Shown here piece by piece: positions 1 to 7,621 of a DNA stretch of 41,248 bases. Origin of the DNA: Desulfobacteraceae bacterium. Lineage in GTDB: Bacteria > Desulfobacterota > Desulfobacteria > Desulfobacterales > Desulfobacteraceae. The DNA lies in NCBI GenBank assembly GCA_004796375.1, contig QZLA01000394.1:1-41248 (forward strand), given 5' to 3'. Each line of letters begins with the position of its first letter. Within the stretch, counting starts at the first letter, position 1. The notes beneath the pieces are model-generated. The model was not told the origin of the DNA, made no database searches, and saw nothing but the letters and a program-made list of their open reading frames with translations. Position numbers and translations under genes: made by a program.

Positions 1-71
1 GGGTATAGCATCAGCGGCAGGATATAAAATGCTGCAGCACACTCCAATATCAGGTAAAACCTGCGGTTCAA
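1..71 (-). CDS. Start of a membrane protein gene (partial, runs off window)
   Basis: Reading leftward, a TTG codon at 71-69 follows a strong ribosome-binding site (AAAGGAGAG, 83-75) by a few bases. It opens a frame that stays open to the window edge and begins M-N-R-R-F-Y-L-I-L-E, then continues with a hydrophobic stretch. It lies 27 bases after the stop of the ATPase gene in the same direction, so it is probably the next gene of the corrinoid uptake operon. The Glu followed by a hydrophobic segment containing Leu-Pro-Leu resembles the first helix of CPBP-type membrane proteases, but 23 codons are too few to assign a family. The start is well supported; the function is not. Confidence 0.5.
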   Translation of the reverse strand, partial: MNRRFYLILECAAAFYILPLMLY

Positions 72-98
72 AATCTCTCCTTTACCATGCAGTGCGTG

Positions 99-890
99 TT
101 ATGATTTGCGCAAAAATACCCCGGGCCGGCCTGAATGGGGATTACTCTCGACCACGACATCAGTGTGGTACACCGCACGGATATGTGCCTCGGTGATCAC
201 CTCTTTGGGGGACCCGCTTTTATACAGGGTTTGGGTTTCCTTGTCCAGAAGGATCACCTGGTCCGAGTATTCACCGGCCAGATTCAAATCGTGCTGCACC
301 ATCACCACGGTCAGGTCATGCTGCTGTTTCAGATCGGTAATCAGCTTTAAAATCTGAGCCTGGTGGGAAATATCGAGATGAGAAGTGGGCTCATCCATGA
401 GCAGCAGCTCCGGTTCCTGGGCCAGGGCTTTTGCAATGGTTGCCAGCTGGCGCTCTCCGCTGCTGATCCGGCTCAGGGATTCGCCCTTCAGATGCGATAT
501 CCCGGTGTACTCCAGGTATTTATCCGCTGCCCGGATATCGGAGGGGTCCTCAATAAACTGGTAGGTTTTAAAATAGGGCAGACGTCCCAGAAGGACATAC
601 TCCTCAACAGTCATGTAGATGCTTTCCATGGGCTGCATCACCATGGCCACCCGTTTGGCCTTCAGCTTTGCCGGCATCTGAGACAGATCTTCCTGATCCA
701 GAAGCGCATAGCCTTCAAGGGCATGGATCAAGCCGGGAATGGTTTTCAGCAGGGTGGTTTTGCCTGAACCATTGGGCCCGATGATGGTGACCACTTCCCC
801 CTTTTGGGCCTGAAAGTTGATATGATGAAGGACCATCTGCCGATCATACCCGCAGGCGAGGTCCTGTATGTCCAAAAATTGCCGGTTCAC
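99..890 (-). CDS. Corrinoid/iron-complex ABC transporter ATP-binding protein (BtuD/FecE type)
   Basis: Cytoplasmic ATPase that powers the uptake system encoded by the preceding genes. A complete ABC domain of 263 residues is present: Walker A GPNGSGKTT, an ABC signature region SSGERQ, Walker B LLLMDEPTSHLD and an H-loop histidine in VQHDLN. The chosen start is the GTG at 890-888, which overlaps the TGA of the permease (889-887) as GTGA. This is the same coupling used one gene upstream. The open frame extends to 1007, but that extension lies inside the permease gene and lacks ABC homology. The family also transports siderophores and haem; corrinoid specificity is inferred from the riboswitch and the CbiZ domain at the head of the operon. 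Confidence 0.9.
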   Translation of the reverse strand: MNRQFLDIQDLACGYDRQMVLHHINFQAQKGEVVTIIGPNGSGKTTLLKTIPGLIHALEGYALLDQEDLSQMPAKLKAKRVAMVMQPMESIYMTVEEYVLLGRLPYFKTYQFIEDPSDIRAADKYLEYTGISHLKGESLSRISSGERQLATIAKALAQEPELLLMDEPTSHLDISHQAQILKLITDLKQQHDLTVVMVQHDLNLAGEYSDQVILLDKETQTLYKSGSPKEVITEAHIRAVYHTDVVVESNPHSGRPGVFLRKS

Positions 891-1897
891 AGGGCCACCC
901 GTTTCTGACTTAAGACATAGATAAAGACGATACCACCGATGATGCCGGTGATGACCCCGACCGGCAGTTCCAGGGGTGAGATGATCACCCGGGCGATAAC
1001 ATCGCACAGGGTCAGAAAACAGGCACCTGCCAAAAAAGAACTCGGAATCAGAATCCGGTGATCAGATCCGGCAAACATCCGCATGAAATGGGGAACGATC
1101 AACCCCACAAACATGATGATACCCGAAGCGGACACACTCAGCCCGGTAAGCAGGGATGCCGTAACAAACAACACTTTCCGGGTCAGGACTGTATCAATCC
1201 CCAACAGGGAAGCCTCCTCATCACCCAGGGTCAAGGCGTTCATCTTTACACTGTAGAACATGGAGAGGATCAGTCCGGCAATGGATCCGCCCATGACCAG
1301 TTTGATCAGTGTCCGGTTGGGTTCATCCAGGGATCCCATGATCCAGAACACGATATTACTCAGGTCATCACTCCGGGACACGGCCATCAACAACATCACC
1401 AGGGAGGAGGAAACAAAACTGATCATCACGCCGATCAGCAGCATGGTGTTGGGCCTCAGGCTGCCGGACCGCATTCCCAAAGAATATACCAACAGGATAA
1501 CCGTACCGGCACCGGCAAAACCAGCCAGGGGGAATGCCACAATCCCCAGGAGCCCGGGAAGCCCGAACAGAAGACACAGGCAGACCCCGAGGGATGCCCC
1601 GCCGGAAATCCCCAGTGTATACGGTTCCACCAGCGGATTCCGAAACAGTCCCTGAAGCAGGGTACCGGCAACACTCAATGCGCCCCCGACAGCGACGCCC
1701 ATGATCACCCGGGGCAGACGGATACCCAGAATGATGCCGGATTCGATGGTATCGGTGTTCCCGAATATGCCGTTCCAAATCCCGGAAGGTGACAGGGCAG
1801 TGGTCCCCACCCCCAGTGCCAGGGCTATGGACAACAGCATCAGCACGGCCAAGCCGGTTATGATGGCTGCCCATCGTTTTGGGATTGGTGTTTTCAC
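887..1897 (-). CDS. Corrinoid/iron-complex ABC transporter permease (BtuC/FecD type)
   Basis: Inner-membrane permease of about 336 residues, the usual length for BtuC/FhuB/FecD proteins. It is strongly hydrophobic with around ten membrane spans. Family landmarks include the early GIRLPR segment followed by a Gly/Ala-rich helix and an LLQGLFRNPLVEPYTLGISGGA region, plus the later FVGLIVPH motif that contacts the ATPase. The GTG start at 1897-1895 overlaps the TGA of the upstream binding-protein gene (1896-1894) and is preceded by an AGGGGG ribosome-binding site. The open frame reaches back to 1993, but that part overlaps the binding-protein coding region and has no membrane character. It works with the ATPase directly downstream and with one or both binding proteins upstream. 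Confidence 0.92.
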   Translation of the reverse strand: MKTPIPKRWAAIITGLAVLMLLSIALALGVGTTALSPSGIWNGIFGNTDTIESGIILGIRLPRVIMGVAVGGALSVAGTLLQGLFRNPLVEPYTLGISGGASLGVCLCLLFGLPGLLGIVAFPLAGFAGAGTVILLVYSLGMRSGSLRPNTMLLIGVMISFVSSSLVMLLMAVSRSDDLSNIVFWIMGSLDEPNRTLIKLVMGGSIAGLILSMFYSVKMNALTLGDEEASLLGIDTVLTRKVLFVTASLLTGLSVSASGIIMFVGLIVPHFMRMFAGSDHRILIPSSFLAGACFLTLCDVIARVIISPLELPVGVITGIIGGIVFIYVLSQKRVAL

Positions 1898-2799
1898 TGG
1901 GTTCCCCCTGAAACGGGCGACACGCCTTGGGGATGGATACATGCATAAAATGCCTCCAGTGCTTTTACAAACGTCACCGGTGTCGGGCTGCACACAATAT
2001 CCGGGTCAAGCACATGCACCTCCCTGCTCTGAACCGCTTTGAGCATACCAAATGTCATCCACCTGTCTTTTTCTTTTTCAGCCGCCTTTCTTGACGATCC
2101 CATGGTGGCCACCAGGATCACATCCGGGTTTTCTTTCAGGACATTTTCTCTGTTGTAGACCCCGGCCGCACGGACCCGTGCGATGTTACTGCCTCCGGCA
2201 AGCTCGATATAATTGCTGATAAACGTACCCTGCTCCGAGGTCTTTAAGGGTTTGAGCCCGATCTGGATAAAGACGGATCGCTTGGGAAGATCTTTGGCCT
2301 TTTCAGCTATTGCAGATACCTGTTCCCGGGTCTGGTTGATCAGCTGCTGGGCATGCCGGGTTCGGCCCAACAACTTTCCAATGTTCAAGAACATTTCGCA
2401 GATCCCGTCAAAGTGGGTGGGGTTGTTGAACTTGATCACCCTTATCCCCTGATTCCTGAGGGACTGGATCTGCTTGGGCCGGGTCAGGGTGCTGGCAAAT
2501 ACTGCATCAGGCCGGAGACTGACGATTTTTTCTACATTCATCTGCATGACAGTGCCGATGATCTCCTTTTTCTCCGTTCCCTCAGGGATGGTGCAGTAGC
2601 TGGTGACACCGACCAGACGGTTGTCTGCTTCAAGCAGGTAAATCATATCTGTGATCAAAGGCCCCAAGGCCACCACACGGCTATAGACTTCGCCGGGATC
2701 CGATGTCTTGGAGGGGGTGTTTCCGGCATACACCGCACCGGCAAGAACACCGGCAGCAATCCACACGGCCAGTATCACCAGGGTGGTATTTTTGCTCAT
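1894..2799 (-). CDS. Periplasmic corrinoid/iron-complex substrate-binding protein (BtuF/TroA-like)
   Basis: Exported binding protein of 301 residues that delivers the ligand to the permease. An N-terminal hydrophobic signal segment (about residues 6-26, ending in VYAGN) is followed by a class III periplasmic binding fold. Typical features are RVVALGPLITDMIYLL near the start, the phrase VEKIVSLRPDAVFAS, and a C-terminal VHVLDPDIVCSPTPVTFVKALEAF stretch. The start ATG (2799-2797) overlaps the TGA of the BtuF-CbiZ gene, so translation is coupled. The operon therefore encodes two binding domains, this free one and the one fused to CbiZ. The ligand (cobalamin, cobinamide or another corrinoid) is inferred from the riboswitch and CbiZ, not from binding-site residues. 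Confidence 0.88.
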   Translation of the reverse strand: MSKNTTLVILAVWIAAGVLAGAVYAGNTPSKTSDPGEVYSRVVALGPLITDMIYLLEADNRLVGVTSYCTIPEGTEKKEIIGTVMQMNVEKIVSLRPDAVFASTLTRPKQIQSLRNQGIRVIKFNNPTHFDGICEMFLNIGKLLGRTRHAQQLINQTREQVSAIAEKAKDLPKRSVFIQIGLKPLKTSEQGTFISNYIELAGGSNIARVRAAGVYNRENVLKENPDVILVATMGSSRKAAEKEKDRWMTFGMLKAVQSREVHVLDPDIVCSPTPVTFVKALEAFYACIHPQGVSPVSGGTQ

Positions 2800-4841
2800 T
2801 TGGTTTTTCCTTTGTGGTACACCCCGTTGAACAGGGTATTTAGTGCCTGAGCAAGTACATGGGGGACATCTTTCCGCGTCACAATGGGCCTGAGTTCGTC
2901 AACCGGTTTGCCCGATATCATCCGAACAACAGCCAGACACTGGGCATCAAATGCCGTCAAATCCCTGATCAGTCCTTTTTCATATTCATCACTTACCGAA
3001 AATGCCGTTTCCATGAATCCGATATAGGGTTTCTCCAGCAGAAGTGTCTCCACCTGGGCCACCAGTTCATTCATGGGCCGGTCGCAATCACAGATGGCCT
3101 TACCTGAAACCATACTGTACACCGTGATATCCCTTTGCTTCAACCGCCAGAAGATGTTGCTGCCACGGGTGATGGCATTCTGCTTTTTTATGGCACCGGT
3201 GACCGCCCGATGGACGCACCGGCCGATCAACTCTCCAAGCTTGGTATGCCCGCCGGCATTGTCCAGTAAAGCACCGTCACCCTCAACCACCATAACATTA
3301 TCGGTACCGGTACCGGTAGCCCGGAACCGCTGTCCCTGGTAACTGCTCCGAATATCCAGGTCCAGCAGGGCGGCCGTTTTCCCCTCTGTCGCAGAAATGA
3401 TCGCCCGGGTCATGGCCCGTGGGGTCAGGCGGTGGTTGGTCATGATGATCAGATTAATGGTGCCGGGTTCATACCAGGTCCCGGTATCCCTTGAAACCCG
3501 CATGGCATTGGACGCCACGCCGGCCGTTGCCATCACCGTCACCTTGATCTCTTTAAACGTTTCGGTTTCGACATTCAGGTGATTCATATCTGCTCCGGTG
3601 AACAGAAATGAAGCGGTGTCGGCTGAAAGGCCAAGGATATCCAGAACCTCTTTTCTCATGGCCGAAAGGCCCTGGTCATGGTTCAGAAGCCAACTCTGTG
3701 GCGGAATGTAATGATTCCCGACAGTTTCAATCCCCGAGCGGGGTCCCTCCAGTGTGGACATGACCTGCATGGGCTGGTTGAAGGCGATCACCAGCGAGCG
3801 ATTGACAAAATCATGAACCAGGCTCTCTTTGACATCGATCCGTTGGATGTATGGAATATCCGTGTCCAGGGGCTTTATACTGATCACACGGTTCGCCTGC
3901 GGGTCGGCTTGGGGTGTGCTGAATTCTTTTCCATAAATAGAGGCCGCCAGCCACTTGATAAAGTCACCGGTTTGGGTTGCTGCCCGGCAGGTGAGATCAC
4001 AGGGGAAATAATAAATATGGTTGTTCTGTACGGCTTCTACATCCTTCCACCCCGGCAGGGAAAAAAACTTCTCGGCCGCTTCGGTATCCTTGCCGCACCC
4101 ATAGATGATCTGAGGATTAAACCTGAACCACTCCTCTTCAGAAACCGTTACCACATCCCCCGGGCCGAAATCAGGTGGGATCCCTCCGGCAAGCCGTATC
4201 AGTTCGTTTTGAAAGGAATCACTGCCAGGGGTCATGATCGTGTCACGCCCCATCAGCCGGATCACCCGTTTTTTCGTTACACCTGCCCTGGACAACTTGT
4301 CCCGGATCAAGGAAATATCCTTTCGGATGTTTTCCACCAGCTCTTGTGCCCGGGATTCACGGTTAAAGATTCGGCCCAGGGTCAAAATGATCTCCAGGGA
4401 TTGACCTACGGAGCCTGTCTTCAGGTTTACAAGGGTGCAGCCAGGCACCCTGAACTGTGCCACGAGGTTGTCATGGATAGAGGAATAGAAAATCAGGTCT
4501 GGCTCAAGCATGGCAACAGCGCGGACATCAGGCTGAAAAAACCCGCCGACCAGGGTCTTTTCGGAGGCCTGCCAGGGCCTGACCGTGTGGTAGGTGATTC
4601 CCTTGAGTGCATCACCTGCCCCCAGCTTGAATATGATCTCACTTATTCCGGGAACCAGGCTGACCACCTTTTGAGGCGTGCCATCCAGCGTTATCCTGCT
4701 GCCGGTACTGTCTATAAACTGCAGACTGCCAGGTGCATTTTCAACCGCCAGGGCTGATTGGGTACAGACAGTCAAATACAGCGCGGATACCATTAAAATT
4801 AAAAAAACGGCTCTATATAAAATTCGGGTGTATTCTTTCAT
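2796..4841 (-). CDS. Secreted fusion: BtuF-like binding domain plus adenosylcobinamide amidohydrolase (CbiZ)
   Basis: A 681-residue fusion. Residues about 1-33 form a signal peptide or anchor. Residues 40-305 are a BtuF-like binding domain (KVVSLVPGISEIIFKLGAGD; LEPDLIFYSS). Residues about 340-555 match CbiZ, the amidohydrolase that cuts the aminopropanol linker of (adenosyl)cobinamide to give cobyric acid, with the hallmark Gly-rich and Asp segment (FRATGTGTDNVMVVEG, then GHTKLGELIGRCVH). A C-terminal part of about 120 residues (560-681) is not recognised. The start is taken at 4841 because CAGGGG sits just upstream. ATGs at 4868 and 4865 lie hard against the terminator U-tract and have no ribosome-binding site. 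It is the first gene behind the cobalamin riboswitch. CbiZ is normally cytosolic, so the leader implies cleavage outside the inner membrane, or an N-terminally anchored enzyme; this is inference. Confidence 0.88.
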   Translation of the reverse strand: MKEYTRILYRAVFLILMVSALYLTVCTQSALAVENAPGSLQFIDSTGSRITLDGTPQKVVSLVPGISEIIFKLGAGDALKGITYHTVRPWQASEKTLVGGFFQPDVRAVAMLEPDLIFYSSIHDNLVAQFRVPGCTLVNLKTGSVGQSLEIILTLGRIFNRESRAQELVENIRKDISLIRDKLSRAGVTKKRVIRLMGRDTIMTPGSDSFQNELIRLAGGIPPDFGPGDVVTVSEEEWFRFNPQIIYGCGKDTEAAEKFFSLPGWKDVEAVQNNHIYYFPCDLTCRAATQTGDFIKWLAASIYGKEFSTPQADPQANRVISIKPLDTDIPYIQRIDVKESLVHDFVNRSLVIAFNQPMQVMSTLEGPRSGIETVGNHYIPPQSWLLNHDQGLSAMRKEVLDILGLSADTASFLFTGADMNHLNVETETFKEIKVTVMATAGVASNAMRVSRDTGTWYEPGTINLIIMTNHRLTPRAMTRAIISATEGKTAALLDLDIRSSYQGQRFRATGTGTDNVMVVEGDGALLDNAGGHTKLGELIGRCVHRAVTGAIKKQNAITRGSNIFWRLKQRDITVYSMVSGKAICDCDRPMNELVAQVETLLLEKPYIGFMETAFSVSDEYEKGLIRDLTAFDAQCLAVVRMISGKPVDELRPIVTRKDVPHVLAQALNTLFNGVYHKGKTK

Positions 4842-4870
4842 CAAAACCCCTGGATAAGTCTTCATCAATA

Positions 4871-4907
4871 TAAAAAACCCCGGACCGTATGAATCGATCC
4901 GGGGTTT
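4871..4907 (-). terminator. Intrinsic terminator between riboswitch and first gene
   Basis: Perfect 10-bp stem (arms 4898-4907 and 4875-4884, GC-rich AAACCCCGGA type) with a 13-base loop. On the minus strand it is followed by a run of six T, partly inside the stem. It lies after the cobalamin riboswitch and 30 bases before the chosen start codon, so it is the likely expression platform: ligand-bound RNA terminates here, ligand-free RNA reads through. Confidence 0.85.
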
Positions 4908-4968
4908 CCCTGTTTTACTCTAGATCTGTATTTATGGAATGTCTTTTGTCCATAAAAACATTCCAACC

Positions 4969-5183
4969 ATCAAGGCAGGTCTTCTGACTCTCGGATTATC
5001 CTACTGACCGCGCCTTCCCATTCCCTCTCAACCTGTCTGTTACGAATATCACACTGGAACAGTGGCGTAAGCTGCGGTGTTCGTCCCCGATTACAGCGGC
5101 GGGCCCGTCCCTGGTTTTCACAGGGTTCCCTTTTGGCTCCATCCGGTTGTCCATCATCCGGACTGTGATTCGAGCACCTTGAT
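4969..5183 (-). promoter_or_regulatory. Cobalamin riboswitch
   Basis: The minus-strand RNA holds the cobalamin aptamer hallmarks in order: a GGGAA-type segment and GTGAAAA, a CCCGCCGCTGTAATCGGGG core, the B12 box GCCACTG (plus-strand 5060-5066), and a closing GTCAGAAGACCTGCC segment. P1 is closed by AUCAAGG (5183-5177) pairing with CCUUGAU (4975-4969). Two overlapping hairpins that cannot coexist lie just downstream (4931-4956 and 4936-4964), then the terminator. It should repress the operon when cellular adenosylcobalamin is plentiful. Confidence 0.95.
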
Positions 5184-5194
5184 CTGTTTTGTCC

Positions 5195-5223
5195 TTTCTA
5201 AAGATTTAAATGAGGGTTGTCAA
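5195..5223 (-). promoter_or_regulatory. Sigma-70-type promoter of the riboswitch/corrinoid operon
   Basis: A perfect -35 hexamer TTGACA (5223-5218) and TAGAAA (5200-5195, 4 of 6 matches to the -10 consensus) are separated by exactly 17 bases. Predicted transcription starts about 5-10 bases before the riboswitch P1 strand, which fits a riboswitch leader. The -10 match is imperfect. Confidence 0.6.
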
Positions 5224-5354
5224 TATTTTTCTAACCATATCAAGGTGTTGGTCTATTAATTCCCACCGGTAGGCGCCAGGATCCCAAGATAAGCATTGAC
5301 TTGGTGCATCGGTTTTTTTAATAGATACTCAACCGATATCAAAGGAACATACCC

Positions 5355-7619
5355 ATGAGCCGGTACATTGCGGTCGTATTTTGCATCTTTATCCTATCCC
5401 TGTCCCAGGTATCCGCACGGACCTTTTTTGTTGATTTTGACTCGGGGTCTGACCTCAATACCGGGCTCGGCCAGGCTACTGCCTGGAAACATGCACCCGG
5501 TGATGTTAATGCCGTGGGTACCCCGGCCGGGACGGCCCTGTTGCCCGGTGACCAGGTGCTGTTCAAAGGGGGCGTGATCTACAGGGGCAGCATCACTATC
5601 CCGGCATCCGGAAGCCCTGACCTGCCCCTGGTCTACAAGGGTGACGGATGGGGAGAAGAAAAGGCGGTGATTGACGGCGGTGACCTGCTGACCGCCTGGC
5701 AAAGGGTGGCATCGGCAGGCGAGGTCAAGGGCAATCCCAACTGGAACCAAATATACACCACAAGGATCCCGGTAATTACCCGTGCTGCCATTGCCAATCT
5801 ACACGAAACCGATCCCGCCACCGGGGAATCGGCGTTTTTATGGAATGCACAGAGCCCCAACCCTTCGAATCCCTATTTTTATGATGACCGGCAGGACTTT
5901 TATCCCATTGCCCAGACCCACCTGACCCGCTCCTCCATAGTGGACCCCGGTGTTTTTTTCCACCCGGACCCCATGCACTGGACCGGTGCCCAGCTCATTG
6001 TGTGGTGTAACCCCAATGTGGTTGTGATCGTGGATATCATTGAGTATATCCCTGCACAGAACAAGGTGGTATTTGAAGAACTCCATGCCAGCGCCCTGTA
6101 CCCCGACGGGAGGGACCAGGCGTATGCGGTTTTCAATGCGGCCCAGGCCCTGGATACACCGGGTGAATATGTGGTCAACAATACGCCTGAACCGGATGGT
6201 TCCCACAAGGTGTATCTCTGGCCCCGGCAGACCCATCAACTTGATCAAAGGGTCTCCTGCTCGGTTCGCAGTCACGGTATTGACATTGGTGTCCATGATC
6301 ACGTTACCATTGAAGGATTTGAAATCCGCAAGCACAGCGCAGACACCATCCGGGAAGGCGGTGGGATCGGTACCATTACCGGCAGTCAGCATCAAAAAAC
6401 CGGGCTGCTGATTCAAAACAATCTCATTACCCACAACCGGCAGGCCGGCAACTCCTATGGCGGGATCTACCTGTCCAATGTATCCGACTCCCGAATCACC
6501 TCGAATACCATTTCGGACAATCCCAAGCATAAGGGGATCTTTGGTGCCGGGCTCCATCAGGTCATTATAGAAAACAATGTCATGATCCGGCCGGGATCCA
6601 CCTGCCTTTCCCTGTATACCTCCACCCACACCCGGCTCATCAACAACACCATCCGTCAAAGTTACGGTTCCCACGCCAACGGCATCACCATGTACCTGGA
6701 GTGTGACAATATCCTGGTGGCCGGCAACCGGGTTTTTGAGTGTGCCAGCCCGCTGACGTTCCAGGACAGCGGTAATATCTATGTGATCAATAATGTGATT
6801 GACGGGAATAATGACAGCAGCAATGTGAATGAGTGGGGCGACACCTCACACGGACCCTGGGTAAGAGGAGACATCTGGTTTCTCAACAATACCATCTGCC
6901 GCAATGACCGCAATTCGGCACTCAATATCGGCACGGCCGACGGGGTGATCACACCGGCCTCAAGAAAATTCAGGGAGATCATCCCGGACGAGGATGCCCG
7001 GAAACGGCTGCTTAAAAACCTGTATGCCAACGGGTACATTGAAAAGGGCGTGATAAAGGAAACCTTCAGGCAATTGACGGATGCGTCTCAACTGGCCCTG
7101 GATGCCGAGTTTGCGGGCCGGCGTGAGGATATTTTCAGTCTGTTGCACTACGAATCCGGTTACAATGCATACGTGGCGATCAACAATATCATTGACGGCG
7201 GGGCAACCACCATAAAAGTGTTTGATGAGACGACCGATGCAGACACCTATATCCATCACCCCTCGTATGTGCATGATTACAATCTCTACACCGGATTGAG
7301 CTGGATGCAGCGATCTGCCTATGGATGGTCTCCGGCCCCCCATGAATCGGTTGACCATATCGACCAGGACAACCTGATCTTCAAGGATCATGATACCTTT
7401 GATTTCAGGCTGACGTCCAGCAGTCCGGCAAGGGATGCAGGCATGGATCTAACACCCTATCTTCTGACTATTCAGACCCGCTTTCCAGGGTATGACCCAT
7501 TCAGGGATATTGACGGCAAACAAAGAAGCCAGGGGAGCAAATGGGATATCGGTGCACATGAATTCTGCTCCGGGTGCAGCATTCCTCCTGTGGGAACGCT
7601 GCTTTTACTGCCTCCGTAA
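5355..7619 (+). CDS. Secreted right-handed parallel beta-helix protein
   Basis: A 754-residue exported protein with a clear signal peptide (hydrophobic residues 3-18, likely cleavage near QVSA-RTFF). The mature start FFVDFDSGSDLNTG is typical of secreted beta-helix proteins (pectate-lyase/Pel-like fold). Residues about 300-520 contain successive helix rungs with Asn/Ile ladders (GIYLSNVSDSRITSNTISDN; IIENNVMI; LINNTIRQ; ILVAGNRVFE). The ending RDIDGKQRSQGSKWDIGAHE is common in such proteins. The ribosome-binding site AAAGGA precedes the ATG. It stands alone on the plus strand and converges on the dehydratase activator gene with only 2 bases between the stops. It could be a polysaccharide lyase or epimerase, or an adhesin; no catalytic set could be assigned, so substrate and activity are unknown. 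Confidence 0.85.
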   Translation: MSRYIAVVFCIFILSLSQVSARTFFVDFDSGSDLNTGLGQATAWKHAPGDVNAVGTPAGTALLPGDQVLFKGGVIYRGSITIPASGSPDLPLVYKGDGWGEEKAVIDGGDLLTAWQRVASAGEVKGNPNWNQIYTTRIPVITRAAIANLHETDPATGESAFLWNAQSPNPSNPYFYDDRQDFYPIAQTHLTRSSIVDPGVFFHPDPMHWTGAQLIVWCNPNVVVIVDIIEYIPAQNKVVFEELHASALYPDGRDQAYAVFNAAQALDTPGEYVVNNTPEPDGSHKVYLWPRQTHQLDQRVSCSVRSHGIDIGVHDHVTIEGFEIRKHSADTIREGGGIGTITGSQHQKTGLLIQNNLITHNRQAGNSYGGIYLSNVSDSRITSNTISDNPKHKGIFGAGLHQVIIENNVMIRPGSTCLSLYTSTHTRLINNTIRQSYGSHANGITMYLECDNILVAGNRVFECASPLTFQDSGNIYVINNVIDGNNDSSNVNEWGDTSHGPWVRGDIWFLNNTICRNDRNSALNIGTADGVITPASRKFREIIPDEDARKRLLKNLYANGYIEKGVIKETFRQLTDASQLALDAEFAGRREDIFSLLHYESGYNAYVAINNIIDGGATTIKVFDETTDADTYIHHPSYVHDYNLYTGLSWMQRSAYGWSPAPHESVDHIDQDNLIFKDHDTFDFRLTSSSPARDAGMDLTPYLLTIQTRFPGYDPFRDIDGKQRSQGSKWDIGAHEFCSGCSIPPVGTLLLLPP

Positions 7620-7621
7620 CT

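Noticed and set aside
1058..1792. Plus-strand frame of 244 codons opposite the permease
   Set aside because: The translation is almost all Gln/His/Gly/Asp, a mirror of membrane codons; the permease on the other strand is certain.
3678..4757. Long open plus-strand frame (about 359 codons) opposite the BtuF-CbiZ gene
   Set aside because: It is antisense to a gene with clear domain matches; its translation shows no family features and is rich in His/Pro/Gln/Arg, typical of a shadow frame in GC-rich DNA.
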